Shown one piece after another: positions 6,720 through 14,641 of a stretch of 29,008 nt of DNA (the first letter of the stretch is position 1; every line of letters begins with the position of its first letter). Under the pieces are notes generated by a model. That model was not told the DNA's origin. It saw only the letters and a program-made list of their open reading frames with translations, and did no database searches. The DNA comes from Colivivens sp964537205 (GTDB lineage Bacteria; Bacteroidota; Bacteroidia; Bacteroidales; Bacteroidaceae): positions 1-29,008 of the forward strand of contig CAZHZH010000031.1 of assembly GCA_964537205.1 (NCBI GenBank). The letters are read 5' to 3'. The translations under genes were made by a program, and so were the position numbers.

Positions 6720-9308
6720 TTATTTTACATTTACCGTTAATGACTTAAGATCGTCAGATGCCGAGCTCGTTCCGTAAAGTACTTCGTATGTACCCTCAGT
6801 AGTGCATACTGTATTAGTGTTTTCATCGAACCATTCGAACGACTTGTAGTTCAACACGATTTCAGCGGTTTCTGTTTGTCCGGCCTTCACGTTTATTCGT
6901 TGGAATCCTCTCAACTGCAGGATTGGTCCGTTAGGATCGCCCGGATTCTTTATATAGACCTGCACTACCTCTGCACCATCCATCTTACCTGTGTTTGTGA
7001 CCGGTATGCTCAGCTTGATTTCAGAGTTGTCTTTTATATTGTGCGATGACACTGTGGCGTCTCCGATCTTGAATGTCGTGTAACTCAATCCATATCCGAA
7101 AGGAAATAGCGGAGCATCATTACGCATGTATCTATAAGTGCGCCCGTTCATGTTGTAGTCTTCGAAATCGCCCAGCTGCTCTGTTGACTTATAGAACGTG
7201 ACAGGTAATTTTCCACTTGGATTCACCTTGCCATAAAGCACCTCGGCGACTGCTGTTCCACCCTGCATGCCAGGATACCATGCCTGGAGGATGGCATCAC
7301 AGTATTCACTTTCAGGAAGCAGTCCGATTGCAGAACCCGAACAGTTGACATACACCACTGTCTTACCGGCTTCCTTCAGTGCCTTCAAGAAGTTGCGCTG
7401 TACGTCTGGCAACTCTATGTCGGTACGGTCACCGCCACGGAATCCCTTTATACTTACAGGCATCTCCTCACCTTCCAGACTTGGCGCAATACCTCCGACG
7501 AACACAACCTTTTGAATATTTCCCAATTTGCTGATGATGCTGTTGTAATCGATTGTAGATTCCGTACCAATATTCACCCTTATACTCGCCCCATATGTCC
7601 TTATGTGTGAGAAGTCAATCTTGATATTGTACTCTTTTCCCGCCTCCACCTGTATAGGCGTGCGTGTAGGAGTAACTCTCCACGTACTATGGAATTGCTT
7701 CCTTTCGCCATTCACATACACGTCAAAGTTGCTTACCGACTCTACGTTGATTACCACCTCGCCTGAATGACGCGGTTTTAGCACTGTCTCATATTTTGCG
7801 CTGAATCCCTCAAGGTTTACACCCGGGGCGAACTGGTAGTTTCCAGCTGTTGTCTTAAAAAACGGACTGGTGTAGTACTCTGTCGTTACAGGTTTTCCTT
7901 CCTGCTTTGTATTATTCCAGAATGTTCCCTTGATGCCCTTCTTACCATCGAACGACAGCTGGTCGAACAAATCTGTAACCACCTTTTCATCTGTAAGGTC
8001 GCATCCCTTCATATATACTACATTCTTATTAATCGCGCGGATTCCGTCAAGTATGGTAACCGTTGTCGTAGGAGTTCCATTATAGTTACCCCACATCATT
8101 GACTTGTTGTCAGCATTCGGACCAATAACGGCGATCTTCTCATTTTTACCAAGTGGTAAAGATCCCTTATTCTGTAGCAGTGTCATAGTCTGTCGTGCCA
8201 TGTCAAGAGCCAGTCTGAGATGCTCTTTACTTTCAAGCACAGAAGTTGGAATCTTGCTCCACTCCACCAGTTTAGGATCGTCCATTTCACCGAGATCAAA
8301 CCGTCCTTCGAGCAAACGTATTACATGTTTGTCTACTTCCGACTCTTTTATCAGTCCTCTTTTTACCGCGTCGGGAATACTATTGTATACGTATCCGAAA
8401 CCACATTCGACATCAGTTCCCGCAAGCGCGGCCCGTGCGGCTGAATGCACTGCGTCGCTTGACACTTTATGATTCATGTGAATATCGCTAAGCGCGCCAC
8501 AATCACTAACGACAAGATACTTGAATCCCCATTCATCACGAAGGATTTCCTGCAATAATCGTTCACTTGAGCAACAAGGCTCATTGTCAAGCCTTTGATA
8601 TGCGCACATTACCTCTCGTACCTTGGCGTCTTCTACGAGAACCTTGAACGCAGGCAAATATGTTTCCCACAAATCCCGTGCTGATACATTGTTAATATCA
8701 GCTGTATGGCGGCTCCATTCCGGTCCACTATGCACGGCATAATGCTTGGCACACGCCCACAACTTGCGGTACTTGCTGTCTTCCGGACCTTGCAAGCCTC
8801 TCACGACCGCACTGCCCAGCACTCCTGTCAGATACGGGTCTTCACCGTATGTTTCTTGTCCTCTTCCCCAACGCGGATCCCTGAAAATGTTTACATTGGG
8901 AGTCCATACGCTAAGAGCGTGAAAACGCTCCACATCACCGCCATTCTGTTGCAACTCGTTCCATTTTGCGCGAGCCTCAGTACTGACAGCGTCAAATACT
9001 TTGTACACAAGATCTTCGTTGAACGAGGCAGCCATGCCTATTGGTTCTGGGAAATTGGTTACATGTCCCATATTGGCATATCCATGAAGAGCCTCGCTCC
9101 ACCATTGCCAATGTTTTATTCCCAATCGTGGTATTGCGGGTGAGTCATCGAGCATCAGTGACGCTTTTTCCTCCAATGTAAGCCGTGAACATAAATCGAC
9201 AGCACGCTCATGCGCCGATAAAGCCGGATTTTGATAAGGTAATGTCTGTGAGTTTGCAATATTTGTCGCAATGGCAAAACACAGCGTAACATACAATTTT
9301 AAATTCAT
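6720..9308 (-). CDS. Secreted GH3 beta-xylosidase/beta-glucosidase with inserted PA14 domain
   Basis: The 862 residues start with a signal peptide (about 1-20). The N-terminal barrel carries DPRWGRGQETYGEDPYL (144-160), AKHYAVHSGPEWSRH with Lys188-His189, and VVSDCGALSD with nucleophile Asp269. The second domain follows (about 370-460 and 585-700, with GGIAPSLEGEE at 605-615 near the usual acid/base), interrupted by a PA14-like beta domain at about 460-582. A fibronectin-III-like domain closes the protein (about 755-862). The KHYAVHSGPEWSRH and WTPNVNIFRDPRWGRG blocks resemble the xylan 1,4-beta-xylosidases of Bacteroidetes, so xylosidase is favoured over glucosidase. It would cut non-reducing-end residues from oligosaccharides in the periplasm. 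It lies 21 bp after the two-domain esterase and 2 bp before the GH43. Confidence 0.93.
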   Translation of the reverse strand: MNLKLYVTLCFAIATNIANSQTLPYQNPALSAHERAVDLCSRLTLEEKASLMLDDSPAIPRLGIKHWQWWSEALHGYANMGHVTNFPEPIGMAASFNEDLVYKVFDAVSTEARAKWNELQQNGGDVERFHALSVWTPNVNIFRDPRWGRGQETYGEDPYLTGVLGSAVVRGLQGPEDSKYRKLWACAKHYAVHSGPEWSRHTADINNVSARDLWETYLPAFKVLVEDAKVREVMCAYQRLDNEPCCSSERLLQEILRDEWGFKYLVVSDCGALSDIHMNHKVSSDAVHSAARAALAGTDVECGFGYVYNSIPDAVKRGLIKESEVDKHVIRLLEGRFDLGEMDDPKLVEWSKIPTSVLESKEHLRLALDMARQTMTLLQNKGSLPLGKNEKIAVIGPNADNKSMMWGNYNGTPTTTVTILDGIRAINKNVVYMKGCDLTDEKVVTDLFDQLSFDGKKGIKGTFWNNTKQEGKPVTTEYYTSPFFKTTAGNYQFAPGVNLEGFSAKYETVLKPRHSGEVVINVESVSNFDVYVNGERKQFHSTWRVTPTRTPIQVEAGKEYNIKIDFSHIRTYGASIRVNIGTESTIDYNSIISKLGNIQKVVFVGGIAPSLEGEEMPVSIKGFRGGDRTDIELPDVQRNFLKALKEAGKTVVYVNCSGSAIGLLPESEYCDAILQAWYPGMQGGTAVAEVLYGKVNPSGKLPVTFYKSTEQLGDFEDYNMNGRTYRYMRNDAPLFPFGYGLSYTTFKIGDATVSSHNIKDNSEIKLSIPVTNTGKMDGAEVVQVYIKNPGDPNGPILQLRGFQRINVKAGQTETAEIVLNYKSFEWFDENTNTVCTTEGTYEVLYGTSSASDDLKSLTVNVK

Positions 9309-9329
9309 CTCTTTTAGTTTATAAGTTAG

Positions 9330-11414
9330 TTATTTGACTAAAACCTTTTTACCATTTTGTATATATATACCACGTACAGGCTTAGTTGTCATCCTGCCTG
9401 CTAAATCATAATACATTTGGTTGCCACAATCATCGGTCTTAACTGTTTCGATACCAGTAGGGGTCTCACCATCATCACTCAAAAATACGTCACTTAAATA
9501 TATAGATGAATTCCCGTCACTGCTCATACCGACCATGTAAATATGCGAAGGGTCTATGAGCGCGCCATTATCATCCGTCATACTTTGCAAGTCGATGACA
9601 GCCATATTTGCCACACCTAACTTATATGTATAGCATGGGTTGAGATAGTCATCGGTGTCGAATATTTTTATCGTTGGATTGCAATAAGCTCCTCGCAAGA
9701 GTTTTACAACAAGATATTTCGATCCTGACATGTCAAAACCCTTGCTATACCGCCATCCGCCAAATCCGTAGTTGCCACTTGTGAATATTCCCATTTTGGT
9801 CGTCGCCTTGAATTTTCCTTGCAAGTACATGGACGGATTAAAAGCGTCTTCACTCAGAGGAAACGGGTCGACAGACGAATCGAAATCAATCACAGCCTTG
9901 GTTCCGAGCAACTGGTACATTGTCTCCGCATAGCGCTTTCCGATCATCCTATAGCCCTCTGCCGTGAAATGAAGTCCGTCGGCCGCGCCTGGACAATCAG
10001 CAGACGAAATGACATGAGCGTTAGGGATGGTGTTTTGTATTGTGGCAATCACGCTATTGTGTCCCCAGCATACTCCGCCCATGTTTTGCTGTAACAATTC
10101 TCCAACAAGCAAAGGAGTCTCCTCCTCATTCAGTCCGAGGTCATTCAACAGCCTTATGTATACACGCTTCACTCTCAGAGGCCAGTCCTTCTGCCCATTA
10201 TCCGTACATCCCTGATGGAGCAGTATGCCTTTAATGACACCAACCTTCTGGGCTTCCTTCGCGCACTCAACGAGCCTTGCATAAGGATCGTTGTCGTATT
10301 GTGCGCAATAGTTCTTAAACCAGTCCGCAGCACCGCTTATTTGTGATGCGGCAAGATCTTGATCAAACAACTTTATGCTGGCGCCGCCAACTGCCACATT
10401 AATGACACCTATCTTAATACTGTCAGGCAATAAATCCACCATCGTCCTTCCAAAATAGTCTGCGGGAGTTAGTCCGGTATTCTCGCGGCATAAAGGGGGA
10501 TAAGCAATATACCACTTGCCTTTTTCGCGATTCATGCTTTTCATGTCGACAGCCGCCATCATCACAAATCGAGGATCAACATAGTTCCTGTCTTGAGCCT
10601 CAATAGCTGCGTTGCCCTCCATATTTGACTGTCCAAAGCAAAGATATATATGAAAATTAGGATCAAATTCTGTTGGTTGCTCCATTTGCCCTCCGTCAAT
10701 AACCCGTGTGATTGATTCCGATAGCCTGGTGAACGTTGAGATCGCTGTTGTAAGTTTCTTTGTACCTTCTGCGATAACCGCATCATCCGATGTGTCAATC
10801 GAATCAGGGTCATAAGTGACAAGCAGGTTTGTCATAAGTTTGTATACATTCCTGCCGGTCATGTCGGGCGTGTCTTTCCATAAAGAGACAAGATTGTTTG
10901 CCTGGTCGTACAAATCTTGGAATTCTTCTAAAGTGCTTTTGAGAGAAAACCGCTTACAGAAATTCCATATTTCGTCGCGGTTGTAGTATGAAGGCCAATG
11001 CCCTCCACCTTGATATGAATAGAGTTCCACAATATTGCCGGTATTTGAATTTGTCCACACTTCCTTATCTCCCGTATAACCGTTTGTCTTGTAATCTTCC
11101 AGTTTTATATAAGTGGTGAACTCGTTTTTCTTCGCAATATTCTGGACATAGTCATGAATGCCATAATCACTATATCCGAAAACGGTATCGTCATACGAAT
11201 GTACGTGTATCAGGTTTACCTTGCGCGTAAGTGCTTCCCATGGTTTTTCACTGAATTGTATTCCACTCGTAGGGGCGAAACAAGCGATTTTGTCCGCCAC
11301 TTTCGCTATGCTGTGATATATAAGCATGCTACCCATAGAGAAGCCCGACCAATAAACCCTGCCGGTATTGATTTGGTAACGAGTTTGCATTTCGTCAATG
11401 GTTTGAAGCACGAA
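9330..11414 (-). CDS. Two-domain carbohydrate esterase (CE1-like plus SGNH/CE6-like), 5' end lost in the assembly gap
   Basis: The reading frame is open right up to the N run, so the true start and signal peptide are missing. No ATG precedes the conserved region; the only possible start is a GTG at 11409-11411, which reads as an internal Val. Residues below count from that Val. Part 1 (to about 160) is an LpqC/feruloyl-esterase-like alpha/beta hydrolase: GFSMG with Ser25, a probable acid in HSYDD (70-74) and His138 in GGGHWP. A helical linker follows (160-245). Part 2 (about 250-505) is an SGNH sialate-O-acetylesterase/CE6-type domain: GQSNMEG with Ser262, VGGASIKLF, LLHQGCTDN and DGLHFTAEGY with His481. 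Next come a beta-rich CBM-like stretch (about 525-645) and the tail MYYDLAGRM...GIYIQNGKKVLVK. The likely job is joint removal of feruloyl and acetyl groups from xylan. First gene of the GH3/GH43 operon. Confidence 0.88.
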   Translation of the reverse strand, partial: FVLQTIDEMQTRYQINTGRVYWSGFSMGSMLIYHSIAKVADKIACFAPTSGIQFSEKPWEALTRKVNLIHVHSYDDTVFGYSDYGIHDYVQNIAKKNEFTTYIKLEDYKTNGYTGDKEVWTNSNTGNIVELYSYQGGGHWPSYYNRDEIWNFCKRFSLKSTLEEFQDLYDQANNLVSLWKDTPDMTGRNVYKLMTNLLVTYDPDSIDTSDDAVIAEGTKKLTTAISTFTRLSESITRVIDGGQMEQPTEFDPNFHIYLCFGQSNMEGNAAIEAQDRNYVDPRFVMMAAVDMKSMNREKGKWYIAYPPLCRENTGLTPADYFGRTMVDLLPDSIKIGVINVAVGGASIKLFDQDLAASQISGAADWFKNYCAQYDNDPYARLVECAKEAQKVGVIKGILLHQGCTDNGQKDWPLRVKRVYIRLLNDLGLNEEETPLLVGELLQQNMGGVCWGHNSVIATIQNTIPNAHVISSADCPGAADGLHFTAEGYRMIGKRYAETMYQLLGTKAVIDFDSSVDPFPLSEDAFNPSMYLQGKFKATTKMGIFTSGNYGFGGWRYSKGFDMSGSKYLVVKLLRGAYCNPTIKIFDTDDYLNPCYTYKLGVANMAVIDLQSMTDDNGALIDPSHIYMVGMSSDGNSSIYLSDVFLSDDGETPTGIETVKTDDCGNQMYYDLAGRMTTKPVRGIYIQNGKKVLVK

Positions 11415-11514
11415 NNNNNNNNNNNNNNNNNNNNNNNNNNNNNNNNNNNNNNNNNNNNNNNNNNNNNNNNNNNNNNNNNNNNNNNNNNNNNNNNNNNNNN
11501 NNNNNNNNNNNNNN
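11415..11514. other. Assembly gap (100 N)
   Basis: The run of exactly 100 N is the usual placeholder for a gap of unknown size. The missing DNA must include the start, signal peptide and N-terminal part of the two-domain esterase. Confidence 0.98.
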
Positions 11515-11536
11515 ATTAGTTATTGTTTGACACGTA

Positions 11537-11544
11537 CAAAGTTA
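11537..11544 (-). promoter_or_regulatory. Probable -7 box TAACTTTG for the esterase-GH3-GH43 operon
   Basis: TAACTTTG on the minus strand matches TAnnTTTG and lies about 22 bp before the assembly gap. No clear TTTG sits at the right distance upstream. Its position implies that the leader and start codon of the two-domain esterase are inside the gap. Confidence 0.55.
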
Positions 11545-11601
11545 CTTCATTCAATATACAACAATTATCATTCATGAAACATATACTTGTAAAAACGTAA
11601 C

Positions 11602-11654
11602 CATCCGCTAAAAACGGTCTTAATCTATGTAGGGACACTCGTTTTTAGCGGATG
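11602..11654. repeat. 15-bp perfect inverted repeat, TCCGCT family; possible terminator
   Basis: CATCCGCTAAAAACG (11602-11616) pairs perfectly with CGTTTTTAGCGGATG (11640-11654) around a 23-nt loop. It lies 34 bp downstream of the stop of the beta-helix gene and upstream of the operon promoter at 11537, where a terminator or boundary element would be expected. Its TCCGCTAAAA arm also occurs in repeat copy B (456-465). Confidence 0.75.
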
Positions 11655-11687
11655 TGCACGGCCATGCGACCATATGGAAGAGCCGTT

Positions 11688-13571
11688 TTAATTAACTACG
11701 GCTTCATCAAAAGTAAACCTCTTGATTTCCACATCAGGTTCCTTTATCTTTACTATATATGTTTTTCCCAATTCAAACTGTGGGAGCGACAATATGCTAC
11801 TGCTACTTTGCATAGTGAACGGAATATCAAATGTGAACAACTCGGTTCCGGCTTCGTCAGCGCACACCAAGGTCTTGCCCTTAGGACAAGGGAGTCCTGA
11901 AAGTATGACCGTAGGCTGAGTATCGTCTTGCACCGTAGGTGAAGTCGTCTGTCCACCCATGGAACCACCCATTCCAAAAACAGTTCCGCCCGTCAGTATG
12001 AACGGAGAGAAGTCGCAGTCGAAAGCCTCGTCGGGCGGTCCGCATTGCGAGCATGCTATCACTTTTCCACCACTGATAGTGATGGCACCAGTCTCACGGC
12101 TGTTGGAGTCTATAGCGTCGTTCCCTATGCTCCACGCAAATACATCGCCACCAGCGAACACTATCTTTCCACCAGAATTGATTGCGTCGTCCTTCGCCTT
12201 GATATATATCTTTCCTCCACAAATCGTAACACCTTGTTTACCTTCAAGCCCTTCAGCTCCGGCAGTAGAAGTCTCAAGACGCAAGTCTCCGCCATTGATC
12301 ACTATCCGGCCCATCGCCTTGACCGCTTTTGCGGTACCCTCCAAATTGCGTCTGCCGCCAGGGCCGCCGAATTCACCCTCTTTGTTTGAATCCTCATCAG
12401 CGAACAACAGATTGCGGACAGAGTCGCTTAGCTCAATATTATTGGGACTGCCAAAACCTCCCATTCCAGGTCCACCCATAGGCGGTGCGCCAAAATCCAG
12501 CCCGCCCCGCATCAGGCTGTCACGTTCCTCATCTGTCATCTGCTGGAAGCGTTCCATCATCTTACGGCCTTCATCCATCATTGCCTGCATGGCAGAATCG
12601 TTGAACTCTCCCATAAAGCCCCCCATCATAGGAGGACCGAAATTCATGGCAGTCGAATCACCCATCATAGGTGGCGCGCCGGAGCCGTCCATGCCAAAGC
12701 CCCCCATCATAGGAGGGCCGAATTCCATGGCAATCGAATCACCCATCATAGGAGGCGAACCGCCAAATCCACTTGCTTCGCTTAAGTAGTTGCCAGACGT
12801 TATGACAGTTAACTTGCCGTTATTTATCACAAGGTCACCACCAGACTTTATACCTTTGCCACCATCGCCAGTAAGTGCAAGTGTTATGACTCCGTCATTG
12901 ATGGTCATCAAAGAATCCGACTTTAATCCCTTCTTGTCCACACTTGACAACCGGATATTAATGTCTCCACCATTAATTGTCAGCGTGCCACCAGTATTGA
13001 TTGCGTTTCCAATATCGGACGTGATGTTTATATTGCCTGTCGATTTGCCGATGGCTATGTATTCTTTGGCATAAACAGCGTTCTTGGAATGGCAGGTGAT
13101 ATTCAGCGTACCGCCACCAGAGATTTCAAGATGTCCTTTGGTATACACACAAGCTTTGTGAAGAGTATCAAGTCCGTCCTCAAGATTGTTTTCCGTACCC
13201 TCAGAAATGTTTATCTTCATCCGCTTCCCGCTTTTCAAGTTCAATGCGGCGCCCTCGTTGCTTCTCAGTGAGACTCCGTTCAGCACAATAGTAGTCTTGC
13301 ACCGCCCTTTGTATTCGAAATTGCCATTGTCTGATTTGCCTTCAAGAACGAATTCCACCTCATCATTGTCCGTCTGGTTGTTTTCCACCTCAACCCGTGC
13401 GCCTGTGGTGCGGACATCCACTCCCTTGGCCTTTCCTGTAACTTCCACTTGCCTGCCTGAATACACAATTCTTACAACTTTTTTATTAGCGGCACAGGCA
13501 GGCCCAGCGTTCAAAACCAACGCTGCCAACATGCCTGTTAATAAGAATGCAGAACGAAAATGCTTTTTCAT
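11688..13571 (-). CDS. Secreted beta-helix carbohydrate-binding protein (Cthe_2159/DUF4353-like) with Met/Gly/Pro-rich insert
   Basis: This 627-residue protein has a signal peptide (1-27, cleavage near ACA-A). From about 85 to 260 and again from about 415 to 540 it repeats short turns of the type GGxLxIxxGxIxI (for example TLTINGGDINIRL, DLVINNGKLTVITSG, RIVINGGDLRLET, AITISGGKVIACS), the parallel beta-helix seen in Cthe_2159-type proteins that bind acidic polysaccharide. A low-complexity segment (about 266-410) rich in PPMMG, GFGG and Met-Asp-Ser interrupts the helix; within it PPMMGDS(I/T)AM(E/N)FGPPMMGGF occurs twice, 27 residues apart. Residues 555-627 form a separate beta domain. There is no enzyme motif. 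It is likely cell-surface or periplasmic and may bind polysaccharide; it seems monocistronic. Confidence 0.8.
   Translation of the reverse strand: MKKHFRSAFLLTGMLAALVLNAGPACAANKKVVRIVYSGRQVEVTGKAKGVDVRTTGARVEVENNQTDNDEVEFVLEGKSDNGNFEYKGRCKTTIVLNGVSLRSNEGAALNLKSGKRMKINISEGTENNLEDGLDTLHKACVYTKGHLEISGGGTLNITCHSKNAVYAKEYIAIGKSTGNINITSDIGNAINTGGTLTINGGDINIRLSSVDKKGLKSDSLMTINDGVITLALTGDGGKGIKSGGDLVINNGKLTVITSGNYLSEASGFGGSPPMMGDSIAMEFGPPMMGGFGMDGSGAPPMMGDSTAMNFGPPMMGGFMGEFNDSAMQAMMDEGRKMMERFQQMTDEERDSLMRGGLDFGAPPMGGPGMGGFGSPNNIELSDSVRNLLFADEDSNKEGEFGGPGGRRNLEGTAKAVKAMGRIVINGGDLRLETSTAGAEGLEGKQGVTICGGKIYIKAKDDAINSGGKIVFAGGDVFAWSIGNDAIDSNSRETGAITISGGKVIACSQCGPPDEAFDCDFSPFILTGGTVFGMGGSMGGQTTSPTVQDDTQPTVILSGLPCPKGKTLVCADEAGTELFTFDIPFTMQSSSSILSLPQFELGKTYIVKIKEPDVEIKRFTFDEAVVN
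12618..12755 (-). repeat. In-gene imperfect tandem repeat, period 81 bp
   Basis: Two copies of an 81-bp unit encode PPMMGDS(I/T)AM(E/N)FGPPMMGGF at residues 273-291 and 300-318 of the beta-helix protein. At DNA level the blocks around CCCATCATAGG recur four times in this stretch, so copy number could vary between strains. Confidence 0.75.
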
Positions 13572-13602
13572 CTCTTGTTTCTCTAAGTTTGTTTCTTTGA
13601 CG

Positions 13603-13610
13603 CAAATTTA
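13603..13610 (-). promoter_or_regulatory. Probable -7 box TAAATTTG for the beta-helix gene
   Basis: TAAATTTG on the minus strand fits TAnnTTTG. CTTG lies 21 bases upstream as a weak -33 element. The leader would be about 30 nt. It is back to back with the SDR promoter. Confidence 0.6.
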
Positions 13611-13653
13611 CGCCAAAAGTTTGAAAGGCGGCAAGTATCTCGTAATTATTTCA

Positions 13654-13661
13654 TAACTTTG
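13654..13661 (+). promoter_or_regulatory. Probable -7 box TAACTTTG for the SDR gene
   Basis: TAACTTTG fits the consensus and would give a leader of under 20 nt to the ATG at 13682. No convincing -33 element is visible. Confidence 0.55.
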
Positions 13662-13681
13662 CAGTCTAATTATGAAATCCG

Positions 13682-14641
13682 ATGGGAAAAAGGAAGATTC
13701 TTATAACAGGAGCAAGCGGCTTCATTGGAAGTTTCCTTTGCGGCGAAGCACTGGAAAGAGGATTCGATACATGGGCAGGTATGCGAAGCACATCAAGCAG
13801 ACGCTGGCTGAAGTATGACGGACTAAAGTTCATAGAACTTGACCTCACAGACAAGCTTCACTTGAAAAGCCAACTAAGCCAACGCGACATACGATTCGAC
13901 GTGGTTATTCACGCGGCAGGAAAGACAAAATGCATAAATAAGGAAGAATTCGACTTTCACAACTACCAATGCACACGCAACCTTGTGGAGGTAATGCGGG
14001 AATTGGATATTTTACCACACCAATTCATATATATGAGCAGCCTAAGTGCAATCTACGGATCCATGTACGGCCAAAGCAAACTTAAGACCGAGCAATGGCT
14101 CGACCAAACATTCAGGCAGTCAGACTCCAACCTTGTTATATTTCGTCCAACAGGAGTTTACGGACCGCGTGAGAAAGATTACTTCCTAATGGTCAAATCC
14201 ATAAAGCGCCACGTAGATTTTGCGGTAGGGTTTCGTCCGCAAATCCTCACATTTGTATACGTCAAGGACTTGGTGGGGGCCATCTTTGCGGCGATAGATA
14301 AAGACATCACAAATGGAACGTTCTGCGTGACGGATGGGGAACAGTATAGCAGCCGGACATTCAGCGATTTGATACAGAAGGAACTCGGAATCAGATTTGT
14401 TGTTCACATTACCGCTCCATTATGGCTTCTGAAGGCAGTGTCGGCAATTGCCGAAGACTTCGCAAAGCTGATAGGGAAACCTTGCACACTGAACAGAGAC
14501 AAATATAAAATAATGGCCCAACGCGACTGGACTTGCGACATCACTCCAATGAAGACAATACTGAATTATCATCCACAATGGCAATTGCCGCGTGGAGTAA
14601 AAGAAACAATTGCATGGTACAAAAAAGAAAACTGGATTTAA
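13682..14641 (+). CDS. Extended short-chain dehydrogenase/NAD-dependent epimerase family protein
   Basis: The 319-residue protein has the Rossmann motif GASGFIG (10-16), DLTD (54-57) after the second strand, a HAAGKT loop (77-82) and the catalytic pair Tyr129-Lys133 (YGQSK) preceded by MSSLSA. FRPTGVYGPREKDYF is typical of extended SDRs of the 3-beta-HSD/dihydroflavonol-reductase branch. There is no signal peptide, so it is cytoplasmic. Its 3' end overlaps the next gene, an AUR1-like PAP2 enzyme, by 28 nt, so the two are probably coupled. A sphingolipid or other lipid reductase role, for example on 3-ketosphinganine, is a reasonable hypothesis from that pairing and from recalled reports of Bacteroides SDRs with this activity. 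The sequence alone does not fix the substrate; a sugar-nucleotide epimerase is the main alternative. Confidence 0.85.
   Translation: MGKRKILITGASGFIGSFLCGEALERGFDTWAGMRSTSSRRWLKYDGLKFIELDLTDKLHLKSQLSQRDIRFDVVIHAAGKTKCINKEEFDFHNYQCTRNLVEVMRELDILPHQFIYMSSLSAIYGSMYGQSKLKTEQWLDQTFRQSDSNLVIFRPTGVYGPREKDYFLMVKSIKRHVDFAVGFRPQILTFVYVKDLVGAIFAAIDKDITNGTFCVTDGEQYSSRTFSDLIQKELGIRFVVHITAPLWLLKAVSAIAEDFAKLIGKPCTLNRDKYKIMAQRDWTCDITPMKTILNYHPQWQLPRGVKETIAWYKKENWI

Noticed and set aside
11409..11411. GTG as start codon of the two-domain esterase
   Set aside because: The frame stays open up to the gap, and the conserved catalytic region begins too soon after it for a true start.
11959..12789. Plus-strand open frame of 276 codons rich in Pro and Ser
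   Set aside because: It is antisense to the beta-helix gene; its composition mirrors the Met/Gly/Pro-rich repeats on the other strand.
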